Program-made: the position numbers and the translations under genes | Shown here: piece after piece, positions 32,903 to 41,554 of the stretch | Layout: each line of letters begins with the position of its first letter | How positions within the stretch are numbered: the stretch's first letter is position 1 | The notes under the pieces: model-generated | Databases searched by the model: none | What the model was told of the DNA's origin: nothing | Seen by the model: the letters and a program-made list of their open reading frames with translations, nothing else | Origin: Pedobacter africanus | Lineage (GTDB): Bacteria > Bacteroidota > Bacteroidia > Sphingobacteriales > Sphingobacteriaceae | DNA length: 64,000 nt | Reading direction: 5' to 3' | Assembly (NCBI RefSeq): GCF_900176535.1 | Contig: NZ_FWXT01000005.1 | Coordinates: 1-64,000 of the forward strand

Positions 32903-33751
32903 TTATTTGATAAACAAGCCTGCAATGGCCAATACCTGTGCGGAAGTCAATGGTTCATCAAAAGATTCTACTGCCTTAGCTTTTGTTACACCGTTAGCAA
33001 TTCCAGTAATGGTCACTCCTGTCTGTACATCCAGATCTTCTCCGGCATATACCGCATCAACCTGAGGTATACCCGTGTCGTTTGCACCGCCCCCTGTGCC
33101 CAGGCTGATCCATGGCTTGATAGCTGCACCACCGCCATTCAGTCCTCCTGAACGCATGAAGCGGATATGAGCGGCATGACGTGCTTCGACTGAGTGAATC
33201 TGAAGCGCGGTAGTAAGTACAGCATTTCCCTTAAGTACGCCTGCTTGTCCTTTATAGGCCCTTACACCCGTATCTTCGAAGGCTTGTGCTACTGCAAGGA
33301 AGGTTTGATAGTTAGTGTATACATCCGGAAAAGTTCCTTTTCCGGTAAAATCAAAATCAGTATAAGCCAATGCTGGCCGTGCAGCAGCACCTAATGCACC
33401 TTTTAATAAATCCACGTGCGCTTTCTCGTGATCGCGGATTGTGGTGATTGCACCAACGGCAGGAGTACCGACCGGAATAAGCCCAGGGGCCGCAACCACT
33501 GCGTGGTTATAAAAATGGTATTCCAGGTATTCCAGTGTTAAAGCAAAATTCAGCACCTCGTTTACTGTAGCTGGCGCGGTTTGCCCATATGCTTTCTGAA
33601 ACAGGGCACCCATTGCCAAAGGCATAGCCGCCAGGGTTATTTTTTTGCTCATGTTGAAAAAATCCTTCATGGCAGCACGTCTTGGGTTCAATCGCTCATA
33701 GATTTCACCATCAACTTTTTCTATCTCTTCTAATATATTTACAATATTCAT
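32903..33751 (-). CDS. ferritin-like domain protein (desiccation-related type)
   Basis: A 282-residue protein. An unusual long N-terminus (about 35 residues) precedes a hydrophobic leader-like segment (ITLAAMPLAMGALFQKAYGQ). A four-helix ferritin-like domain (PF13668 type) follows, with metal-ligand candidates in TLEYLEYHFYNHA, IRDHEKAHVDLL, AQAFEDTGVRAYKG and HSVEARHAAHIRFM. Its true start may be internal, at Met28 or Met34, because the leader lies far from Met1. It follows another ferritin-like gene by 11 bases. The enzymatic or storage role is unproved; the family is linked to oxidative or desiccation stress. Confidence 0.85.
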   Translation of the reverse strand: MNIVNILEEIEKVDGEIYERLNPRRAAMKDFFNMSKKITLAAMPLAMGALFQKAYGQTAPATVNEVLNFALTLEYLEYHFYNHAVVAAPGLIPVGTPAVGAITTIRDHEKAHVDLLKGALGAAARPALAYTDFDFTGKGTFPDVYTNYQTFLAVAQAFEDTGVRAYKGQAGVLKGNAVLTTALQIHSVEARHAAHIRFMRSGGLNGGGAAIKPWISLGTGGGANDTGIPQVDAVYAGEDLDVQTGVTITGIANGVTKAKAVESFDEPLTSAQVLAIAGLFIK

Positions 33752-33762
33752 GTTTTCTGGTT

Positions 33763-34452
33763 TTAAAGGTTAATGAGATTGATTTTGGTTTTCACATATT
33801 TACCTGCAATAGGCAACACTTTATCAGGGCTTAAGGCTGCGTCCAGTCCACCGGCATTGTTGGCACCAAGTGCGGTCAGTGTGGTAAGGTCTGCAAAACT
33901 TCCATAAGATACCAGGTCGCGCACATAGGAAGCGTGACGAGCTTCAACAGAAACAATTTTCCCGGCGGCCAGCAAGAAGTTTGTATCCTTCAGACGTACA
34001 CCAGCACCATTATAAGCTGCAACTCCCAAATCCTCAAAGGCCATAGCCGCCCCCAGCACACTTGCACGGTCGGTAAAGTTAATACTCGAAAAGTCTACCT
34101 CCAGGTTGCCTATTGCCGCAGTACCCAAGGCTTTTTTGAAATATTCACGGTGGGCAATTTCATGGAACTGAATGTCCTGAAAATAGGCTTTTTCGGCGGC
34201 GCTAAAGCCTGATGGCGGCGCCGAAGCCACCTGGATATAAAAAGCTGCTTCTAGTTGCTCCAGGGCATAAGCATAGTTCAGTACACCAAAATCATCTTTA
34301 AAATCCAGTAAAACACCATCAGGAACATTGTTGTGCCTGTCTTTTTTGCAGCCAACGGCTACCAATGCCATACCGGCAGCGCCGGCCCCTGCATATTGCA
34401 AAAAGGAACGGCGCTGCAGCGGGGCGTTAAAAATCTCTTGTAAGTTTTTCAT
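33763..34452 (-). CDS. ferritin-like domain lipoprotein with Tat-type leader
   Basis: A 229-residue protein. The leader contains twin arginines (QRRSFLQYAGAGAAGMALVA) ending at a lipobox-like AVGC, so export folded through Tat followed by lipidation is likely. The body is a ferritin-like helical bundle with ligand candidates in ALEQLEAAFYIQ, FHEIAHREYFKKAL, AMAFEDLGVAAY and SVEARHASYVRDL. It is the partner of the gene at 32903. The pair lies 83 bases downstream of the second SusD gene on the same strand, so it may be co-expressed with that transporter. Tat export suggests that cofactor is loaded in the cytosol. Confidence 0.87.
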   Translation of the reverse strand: MKNLQEIFNAPLQRRSFLQYAGAGAAGMALVAVGCKKDRHNNVPDGVLLDFKDDFGVLNYAYALEQLEAAFYIQVASAPPSGFSAAEKAYFQDIQFHEIAHREYFKKALGTAAIGNLEVDFSSINFTDRASVLGAAMAFEDLGVAAYNGAGVRLKDTNFLLAAGKIVSVEARHASYVRDLVSYGSFADLTTLTALGANNAGGLDAALSPDKVLPIAGKYVKTKINLINL

Positions 34453-34535
34453 AATTGTTGGGTTTTAAGTTTTCCTGAGACCAAAGGCCCCATTTGATGA
34501 TACTTACGAGAGAAACACCCACCCGGTTTTTCGCT

Positions 34536-36053
34536 TTAACGTTTATCCCACCAGACTTTCGACAGGAAAGAATCGCCGTTGGATAAACGGCCAACAGCTG
34601 CATTGTAGTTACTGGTATTCAGCTGTGACTCACGGGTAGAGTAAATCGCCCTGCGCGGAATCTGTCCATTGGTAGAGCCCAGGTTACTACCAGGGGTTAG
34701 CGCTGGCAAGCCGTTCCTTCTCCATTCTGCAAAAGCTTCATAATTTCTGCCGAAAAGATGTATCCATTTCTGGGTCATGATCCTGTCCAGTTTCTGTGCA
34801 TCGTTAAGCCCAGTGAAAGAAAGTACAGCGCTATCATATGCCGGAGGAATGGAATTGATGTTATATGGTGGCAGTTGCAAAGCGGCCGCCACCCCAGCTT
34901 TAAAGAAACCTTCAGCAGCTGTGGTTTGTGCACCCCATCCCAGCAATGCAGCTTCGGCCTTAAAAAAGCAAACCTCTGCATAGGTAAGGGAATAAGCCGG
35001 AATAGGTGCAAAAGTACGGCTAAACCAAGTGCTCAGCGAAGCGGTTGAATAGTTATTCCTGATGACCTGCGACAATTGTGCATCTGTTAACGCCACACCC
35101 AGACCTACATAATCTGGCTGTCCGGCATTCACATTGTTTACCGTTAGTTGTGCCAGCAAAGGCAAACGTGGATCATTATAGGTTTTTAGCTTGGTTACCA
35201 GTGCAGCTGCAAGATACCTCAGATCTGAACTGCCGGTAAGAAACTGCTGCAGCATAGGATTGGCATTTGTAGTTTGTGCATCACTAAAAGTTGGCACCGC
35301 GGCATTGTCTGTATTTGAACTGAACAGCAGAGCAGGTTTACCCATTGCCGATTCCACCGTTGCCCTGGCCAGGGTAGGATTTGCATAACGCAGCCTTAAG
35401 CCTAAGCGGAGCTTTAGAGAATTGGCATATTTGCGCCAGGAATTGATGGCGGTTGAACCTTTATAAAAGAAATCTGCCGTGCCATAGTTTTCGTCGGCAT
35501 CATTCAGGTTGTTCATCGCAGCATCAAGATCGGCAATTAGCGAGGCGTATATGCTTTCCTGTGTATCAAATGCCGGTGTAACATTGATGGCAGTTGCGTC
35601 TTTTGAAACTTCAGAATAAGGAATATCTCCGAAAAGATCGGTAAGGCGCTGCCAGATGCTGATCTCGTAGATCCGCGCTATGGCCAATTTTGTTCTTCCT
35701 GAAGCATCGTTTTCCTTACCCGCCAGCTCCAGACGAATCTGCCTCAGGTCGCGGATCATGCTGTAGTGTTGTTCCCATATTAAATCTTCCGAAGATTCGA
35801 TATATCTTGATACGGGTACCACCGCCGCGCCGGCCCAATGCTGTACCCAGGAACCAAATTTATTGTTGGGCAGCTCACCCCCTTCGGCAAAAGTACCGTC
35901 TTTTAATACTCTGGAGAACAACAGGGATGGATCAATAGTGGTAATTGAAGTTGGTGGTGTGTTTAGCTTTTCAAAGTCTTTGGTACAGGAACCTAAACCA
36001 ACAACTATGGCTAAACTATATAAGCTTGTTTTGATGATATTTTTTGTTTTCAT
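34536..36053 (-). CDS. SusD-like lipoprotein (SusD-like_2 type)
   Basis: A 505-residue surface lipoprotein, leader MKTKNIIKTSLYSLAIVVGLGSC with Cys23, then TKDFEKLNTPPTS. The region ARIYEISIWQRLTDLFGDIP and the C-terminal MTQKWIHLFGRNYEAFAEWR are typical of the SusD-like_2/RagB superfamily that pairs with SusC proteins lacking STN domains. Its start is 23 bases from the end of the susC-like gene. This family often serves peptide or protein-derived substrates, but no direct evidence is visible here. Confidence 0.93.
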   Translation of the reverse strand: MKTKNIIKTSLYSLAIVVGLGSCTKDFEKLNTPPTSITTIDPSLLFSRVLKDGTFAEGGELPNNKFGSWVQHWAGAAVVPVSRYIESSEDLIWEQHYSMIRDLRQIRLELAGKENDASGRTKLAIARIYEISIWQRLTDLFGDIPYSEVSKDATAINVTPAFDTQESIYASLIADLDAAMNNLNDADENYGTADFFYKGSTAINSWRKYANSLKLRLGLRLRYANPTLARATVESAMGKPALLFSSNTDNAAVPTFSDAQTTNANPMLQQFLTGSSDLRYLAAALVTKLKTYNDPRLPLLAQLTVNNVNAGQPDYVGLGVALTDAQLSQVIRNNYSTASLSTWFSRTFAPIPAYSLTYAEVCFFKAEAALLGWGAQTTAAEGFFKAGVAAALQLPPYNINSIPPAYDSAVLSFTGLNDAQKLDRIMTQKWIHLFGRNYEAFAEWRRNGLPALTPGSNLGSTNGQIPRRAIYSTRESQLNTSNYNAAVGRLSNGDSFLSKVWWDKR

Positions 36054-36076
36054 AATTTCTAATGCTAATGGTCAGG

Positions 36077-39000
36077 TTAAAGTCCTATACTCAGGTTAAA
36101 TCCAATGTTTCTGAGCATAGGCAAAGAGGTAGACTCGATACCAATAGAAGAATTGGAGGTATTAAAAGAGGCCGATTCTGGTGAGAAGCCATCCGTTTTA
36201 CGCTGGAAGTAAAACAGGTTACGCCCATACACGCCAACCGAAGCATTCCTGATCTTTTTGCCCGGTAAGAATCTGGCCGGAAGCTGATAACGCAGGCTCA
36301 GCTCCCGCATGGCGATATAACTGCCATCATTCAGCATCTCTTCGGACACCATTACTTCCTTATCGCTGGCAACTACATTCCAGTAGTCCTGAGCCTTTAC
36401 CGTTTTGGTGTTGGCTACGCCCGTTCCGCTCCAGCTACCATCAGCATTTTTTACGGCTACCACACCCGTTGCCAGGTAAGAGCCATCCCTTCCCGCTAAA
36501 GTTTTCTTCGTTGTTCCGTAAATGATCTCTTCGCGATTACTCTGGGAGAAAATCATGCCGCCCTGGCGGATATCTATCAACGCGTTTAACGTCAAACCTT
36601 TATAGCTGAACGAGTTGGAAAATCCTCCCAGCCAGTCTGGTTGCGCATTACCAATGGTTTCCTGTACCCTGCTGGTTGTGGTTAAGGGCAAGCCGGTGTT
36701 TGGGTCTATCAAGCGGTTTCCGTTCTCGTCTTTTAACCAGGCAAACTGGGTACCTATCAGTTGTCCAAAAGGCTTACCTACTTCTGCAACGACATTGATA
36801 CCGCGGTCAGACCCCAGTAAAAAGGTTTCTACACCGGGGTAAAGCGACATCACCTTGTTCGCGTTTTTGTTGTAGTTGAAGGTTGTTTTCCAGGTAAAAC
36901 CCGACTCCGTTTTAATTGGTGTAGCATTTAACGACAGCTCTATACCGCGGTTGCGGATTTCGCCTGCATTAATCCGCATTACCGTAAACAAACTTGATGG
37001 TGATATCGGGACATCCAGGATTTGATCTTTGGTAGAAGCCTGATATGCCGTAAAGCTTAAACCGGCCCGGCCCGACCAGAATTCAAGGTCTGCACCAAAT
37101 TCAATGGAAGTAGTCAGCTCATTGGTCAGGTTCTTATCCGGAATAATGGTGGTAAATGAACCCAACGGAACACCCCCGTGTGTAAACTGACTTAAACTAT
37201 AGGTACCAGTTAACTGGTATGGGTTCCCCGAGCTGCCGGCCTGTGCCCATGACCCCCTTAACTTAAGGTAACTAAGTATGTTGCTTTTAAACTTAAGCGC
37301 TTCAGAAGCAATAAAGCTGGCGCTTACAGAAGGGTAGAAAAACGAGTTGTTCTCTTTTGACAATGTGGAAGACCAGTCGTTACGTGCAGACAGGTCAAGA
37401 AACAGGTAGTCTTTATAGGAAACCTGCCCGGAGCTGTACACGGAATTGATCTCTGACTCGGTTAAACCAAAAATATAGGAATTTGTAAGTGTATTGTTGA
37501 TCACGTAGAGGTCTGGCACAATAAACTGACTTCCTGAGTTACCGGTTTGGCGCAGGTAGCGGCTCAGGTGACTGCCCCCCACGTTAAGGGTGAAACCTAA
37601 CCCGTTTTCCAGTTTAAAATTACTGTTTAGCAGGGCGTCATAATTATCTTCCCGCACACGAATCACCGTTTCGCTCATGTCACCCTTGCGGTTCAGGCTC
37701 TGATAAGTATTTACTGCGCGGTAGCGCAGGCGCTGGTCGGTATAAAAATCCGTACCTCCTGTAGCGGTAAGCTTTAACCAGGGTGCAAAATCGTACGACA
37801 GTCTGAGCAAGCCGATGACACGGTCTCTCCTGTCGGTATTCCTGGTTTCCCTAATGGTCCAGTAAGGGTTGGCCGTTGAACTGTTGGTGGCATATGTTTT
37901 TTCCAGACCGGCAAAGATATTGGTATAACCCAGTTGTTTGGCCACATCATTTGCGGTCCATTTGTATTGTTCAATGATATCCATAGGGATACTCCTTGGC
38001 TGGCTGATCAGCAGGTAGGCAGGATTATCAGATGCATCAGACAAGGTAGGCCGGTTTGTGCCATCCTGCATAATGTAGTTGAGCTTGGCATCCAAGTTAA
38101 ATTTATCGGTAATTTTAGCCTGGGTGCGCAGGTTAAAATTGTTCCGGTTGATCACGTTGGTAGGCACGTAACCGTTGATATAGGTATTGGCATAAGACAA
38201 CCTGTAATTTACCTTTTCGTTACCACCTTCCACGCTGATGTTATTAGTAAACTGTTTTTCAGTCTGAAAAAATGCGGTATAGGTATCTGGCTGTGGTGTA
38301 AGAGACAGCAGGTTGCCCCATTGGTCTTCGTAGGCCTGACCTTCCATTTTTGGTCCCCAACTGGATCGGGTTAGCCTGTCGCGACCGGCACTCATCTTTG
38401 GTGTTCCCTGAATGTTGCCTGCGATGGCCTGGGCCATGGTAATGATGGTTCCGTCGGCCCTTCTTAAATGGGTAAAATTGCCGTTCAGCCCTTGGGCATA
38501 CTCATTTTGGAAATCAGGAGAAACAAGGGCGTTCCCTAGTGAAAAATCAGTATTGAACTGAATGTTCATCCCCTTGCCTGCCGCACCTGATTTGGTGGTA
38601 ATTAAAATTACGCCATTACTTCCGCGCTGTCCGTATAAAGCAGCCGCATTCGGTCCCTTTAGTACTGAAATGGTTTGGATATCATCCGGGTTAATATTGG
38701 AAATACCATCTCCGTAATCCGTACCACCTGTACTGGAAGCCGAACCGATGTTCTGGTTATCAATTGGCACCCCATCTACCACATATAAAGGCTGGCTGTT
38801 ACCAATCAGAGAGTTGTTGCCCCTGATGATCACTTTGGATGAACCCCCTGATCCGGAAGCTGCCCGGCTTACCTGCACACCCGAAACTTTTCCGGACAGC
38901 GTATTGGCCACGTTAGCCTCTGCACCCTGGGTAAGCTCATTTCCTTTCAGTTCGGCCATGCTATAACCGAGTGCCCTTTTGTTGCGTTTTATACCCAGTG

Positions 39001-39391
39001 CCGTAACTACAACCTCCCCTAAAGCCGCAGCGTTTTCTTCCAGCACTACAGCGATGGATATTTTATCGGTAAGGCTGATGGTATAGCCTTCCATCACCTT
39101 TGGTTTGTACCCGATTGAAGTAAAGGTAATCGTATAATTGTTACCAGCAGGTATACCACCTATAGAGAACATACCCTGGTTGTTGGTGCTGGTACCTACA
39201 CTGAATTTGGTAGTCTTGTTTTCTATTCTCACAGAAACCCCGGGAAGCTGAACGCCCTGGGCATCCTTTACAACGCCTGTTGCTGTTGCCCCCGTTTGTG
39301 CAAGTGCCTTGCCGTTGCCTAAAAGCAAAAAACAACAGCACAGTGCGATGCTGTGAAAAACATGCCTGGTTTTTAATAAAAATTGATCCAT
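36077..39391 (-). CDS. SusC/RagA TonB-dependent transporter without STN domain
   Basis: A 1104-residue outer-membrane protein: signal peptide (to about residue 32, GKALAQ), a carboxypeptidase-like regulatory domain (ATGVVKDAQGVQLPGVSVRI), then the plug with EVVVTALGIKRNKRALGYSM, VYVVDGVPIDNQN-like LYVVDGVPIDNQNIG and SVLKGPNAAALYGQRGSNGV, followed by the barrel. There is no STN domain, so it cannot signal to FecR in the FecA manner. Yet a sigma/FecR pair (39411-41081) lies directly upstream, 19 bases away, and the SusD gene 23 bases downstream. Confidence 0.95.
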   Translation of the reverse strand: MDQFLLKTRHVFHSIALCCCFLLLGNGKALAQTGATATGVVKDAQGVQLPGVSVRIENKTTKFSVGTSTNNQGMFSIGGIPAGNNYTITFTSIGYKPKVMEGYTISLTDKISIAVVLEENAAALGEVVVTALGIKRNKRALGYSMAELKGNELTQGAEANVANTLSGKVSGVQVSRAASGSGGSSKVIIRGNNSLIGNSQPLYVVDGVPIDNQNIGSASSTGGTDYGDGISNINPDDIQTISVLKGPNAAALYGQRGSNGVILITTKSGAAGKGMNIQFNTDFSLGNALVSPDFQNEYAQGLNGNFTHLRRADGTIITMAQAIAGNIQGTPKMSAGRDRLTRSSWGPKMEGQAYEDQWGNLLSLTPQPDTYTAFFQTEKQFTNNISVEGGNEKVNYRLSYANTYINGYVPTNVINRNNFNLRTQAKITDKFNLDAKLNYIMQDGTNRPTLSDASDNPAYLLISQPRSIPMDIIEQYKWTANDVAKQLGYTNIFAGLEKTYATNSSTANPYWTIRETRNTDRRDRVIGLLRLSYDFAPWLKLTATGGTDFYTDQRLRYRAVNTYQSLNRKGDMSETVIRVREDNYDALLNSNFKLENGLGFTLNVGGSHLSRYLRQTGNSGSQFIVPDLYVINNTLTNSYIFGLTESEINSVYSSGQVSYKDYLFLDLSARNDWSSTLSKENNSFFYPSVSASFIASEALKFKSNILSYLKLRGSWAQAGSSGNPYQLTGTYSLSQFTHGGVPLGSFTTIIPDKNLTNELTTSIEFGADLEFWSGRAGLSFTAYQASTKDQILDVPISPSSLFTVMRINAGEIRNRGIELSLNATPIKTESGFTWKTTFNYNKNANKVMSLYPGVETFLLGSDRGINVVAEVGKPFGQLIGTQFAWLKDENGNRLIDPNTGLPLTTTSRVQETIGNAQPDWLGGFSNSFSYKGLTLNALIDIRQGGMIFSQSNREEIIYGTTKKTLAGRDGSYLATGVVAVKNADGSWSGTGVANTKTVKAQDYWNVVASDKEVMVSEEMLNDGSYIAMRELSLRYQLPARFLPGKKIRNASVGVYGRNLFYFQRKTDGFSPESASFNTSNSSIGIESTSLPMLRNIGFNLSIGL

Positions 39392-39410
39392 AGTTTGTTT
39401 GTTAGGTGAA

Positions 39411-40478
39411 TTAATTGGTTGATTGTTTATTGGATTGCAGTGTCAGGATATAAGTGCTATCCCTCTTTTCTATATTTAAGTGGTTCAATAGTGCAATTTC
39501 ATTCAGAATAAATGGAACCATTTGTTCGTTCCTTTTAAACGTACCGGTAAAATACATGCCTTTTACCTGGGCCTTGTCAAACCGGATATCTGCAGAAAAA
39601 TCGCTTTGCAGCACATTAAAGATCTTGCTGAGCGACTGGTTCCTAAAAGATACCTCGGTTGCACTAAGCAGGGTTTGTCCCTTCGGTTCTATATTTTTAA
39701 GCGGTAAGGAAGGCTGTTCTGCATTTTTAATCAGGGTAAGTCCGAAATTTATTTTATCGATCAGCAGTTTATTTCCGGGTAGCAGATAGGTCCTCTTCAT
39801 GCGCGCAGTGCTTATACTGCTTTCGGGCCCCACTACAACCTTTCCACTGTGCAACAGTACGCTTACCCGGCCTTCACCCTCTGGCGATGAAACCGTAAAA
39901 TCTGTACCCACTGCAGTCGTTACCGTGCCGCCTGCATATACATTGAAAGGACGTAACTTATCCTGGGCCACCTTAAATCTTGCCGTTCCCTTCAATTTAA
40001 AATCCCTGCTTTTTTTACTGAGCTGCTCCAGGTAGCGGATTTCTCCGCCCGGCTTTAAATAAATCACAGAACCATCGGCGATGTGCAACGTCATTTCTTC
40101 TTTGCCATAATTGATTTTAACCAGCGTAAAGGCTGTGGCGGCTTCCCGGCCTTGCAATGGGACATGCTGATCTTCACTTCTGCCCATCCACCATAACAGG
40201 CTCATGACCAACAGCAAAGAAGCTGCAACCAAAAGACCTAAGCGTAAAGAAGAATTGCTTTTTTGGGGCACTGTTTGTTCCAGGATAGCTTCCAGCAGTT
40301 GTTGTTTTTTAGCAGCTGGTAATAAAAACGGTTCTTCTAGCTGGCCCGTTAATTCCACAGGAAGCAATTCTTCCAGCTTATGTGGATGCGCCTCTAAATA
40401 TTCTACTACCCTGAGGGCTTCCTCCTCGGTACATTGATTACGGAAAAACCTTTCTATAAGTGTATTGTCAATCATCAT
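39411..40478 (-). CDS. FecR-family anti-sigma factor
   Basis: A 355-residue inner-membrane protein. The cytosolic N-terminus (FRNQCTEEEALRVVEYLEAH) is followed by one membrane helix at about 78-96 (LRLGLLVAASLLLVMSLLWW), then a periplasmic FecR domain (DGSVIYLKPGGEIRYLEQLS; GTARFKVAQDKLRPFNVYAG) and a C-terminal DUF4974 (EVSFRNQSLSKIFNVLQSDF). Two tandem ATGs begin it at 40478 and 40475. The FecR domain would need an STN partner, but the SusC gene 19 bases downstream has none, so signalling may differ from the FecIRA scheme. Confidence 0.93.
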   Translation of the reverse strand: MMIDNTLIERFFRNQCTEEEALRVVEYLEAHPHKLEELLPVELTGQLEEPFLLPAAKKQQLLEAILEQTVPQKSNSSLRLGLLVAASLLLVMSLLWWMGRSEDQHVPLQGREAATAFTLVKINYGKEEMTLHIADGSVIYLKPGGEIRYLEQLSKKSRDFKLKGTARFKVAQDKLRPFNVYAGGTVTTAVGTDFTVSSPEGEGRVSVLLHSGKVVVGPESSISTARMKRTYLLPGNKLLIDKINFGLTLIKNAEQPSLPLKNIEPKGQTLLSATEVSFRNQSLSKIFNVLQSDFSADIRFDKAQVKGMYFTGTFKRNEQMVPFILNEIALLNHLNIEKRDSTYILTLQSNKQSTN

Positions 40479-40544
40479 ATACCGACAATACGTTTGTGAG
40501 CAGGCTATCCCCCAATGGGATTTTTATTTTTTTTTACAGCATAT

Positions 40545-41081
40545 TTAATAAAGGGTAAGTAATGCCATCAACAAGGTAAAACGACGAAGGTACCTTAGTG
40601 CAAGACCAATGTGGTTCTCGACAGTTTTTGAAGAGATGCCCAGCTTTTCAGCGATCTGCTGATGGGAAAGGTGCTCTGCACGGCTCATCAGGAACACCTG
40701 TTTTCGGATCGGGGGCATACTTTCAATGGCTTTACTGACCAATTGCAGGGTTTCCTTATCCTCAAAATTATCTTCCATAAAATCCCTGCCCTTCTTTTGC
40801 CGCAGCTCGTCAAGATAGCGGCGCGCCCGGGCTTGCTTTCTCAATTCGTCTATAAAGATGGTCCTGGACATTCTGAAAAGGAGCACATGAAGTGGGTATT
40901 CTTCAGAAAGGCCAGCCCTTTTTTCCCAAAGGCGTACAAAAACCTGCTGCAAGACCTCATCCGCGATTTCCTCAGACCGACATTGCCGGAATACAAAGGC
41001 ATATATCTGGTCGCTCCACTGGTGATAGGCCTGTTCAAAGGACTTTACATTGCCGTTCTTAATGGAAAGGATTTCGTTCAT
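40545..41081 (-). CDS. ECF-type sigma factor (FecI-like)
   Basis: A 178-residue sigma factor from the ATG at 41081 (MNEILSIKNGNVKSFEQAYH). The frame continues to a TTG at 41099, but those six codons run through TATATTTC, a near-consensus -7 element, so I reject the extension. Region 2 covers about 12-80 (RSEEIADEVLQQVFVRLWEK; RMSRTIFIDELRKQARARRY). Region 4 covers about 108-165 (AIESMPPIRKQVFLMSRAEH; IAEKLGISSKTVENHIGLAL). The hydrophobic C-terminus (RRFTLLMALLTLY) is like that of the other FecI-like factor here. FecR follows 66 bases downstream. Confidence 0.92.
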   Translation of the reverse strand: MNEILSIKNGNVKSFEQAYHQWSDQIYAFVFRQCRSEEIADEVLQQVFVRLWEKRAGLSEEYPLHVLLFRMSRTIFIDELRKQARARRYLDELRQKKGRDFMEDNFEDKETLQLVSKAIESMPPIRKQVFLMSRAEHLSHQQIAEKLGISSKTVENHIGLALRYLRRFTLLMALLTLY

Positions 41082-41154
41082 TAAATGAAATATATACAAT
41101 TCCTAACGCAATAAAAAACGAAGCAGTTAATAACGGGAATTTACCTTGTAGCTG

Positions 41155-41466
41155 CTAGGGTCTTTCTATCATTCCGAAGGCAGAGGCTTTCCATTTGATA
41201 TACCCTAGCCGTCCGCATTGCTCGGCTACTTCAGCCTCAATAGCCGGCGGCACATCATTTACGATCATCCAACGGATGCTGTATTTACTGTTATAACTGA
41301 TATAGATTACGACATCATCAAACAAAGGTTCTACGGATTCCAGACCTTTCAAATGTACATCCTGAAGCTCTTTTGCAAATCGGGTAAGTCTTTCATTCAT
41401 TACTTTTGCCAGGGGAGCGGCTGGCTTGATATCGGGTTCTATAATTGGGAGTACAGTTACTGTCAT
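41155..41466 (-). CDS. small protein of unknown function
   Basis: A 103-residue protein without leader or membrane segment (MTVTVLPIIEPDIKPAAPLA). The middle is helical and charged (VMNERLTRFAKELQDVHLKG). The C-terminal half suggests alternating strands (DDVVIYISYNSKYSIRWMIV). I recognise no family. It lies upstream of the FecI-like gene on the same strand, with a 73-base gap that holds a putative -7 element for the sigma gene, so it is likely an independent or readthrough unit. Confidence 0.62.
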   Translation of the reverse strand: MTVTVLPIIEPDIKPAAPLAKVMNERLTRFAKELQDVHLKGLESVEPLFDDVVIYISYNSKYSIRWMIVNDVPPAIEAEVAEQCGRLGYIKWKASAFGMIERP

Positions 41467-41554
41467 CTGCTAAAATCTCAGAAAATACTATAATTTTTAG
41501 CAAAGATAAATATTATTCCCTAAATGTTTGACATTCCAGAGTCAATAATCCATT

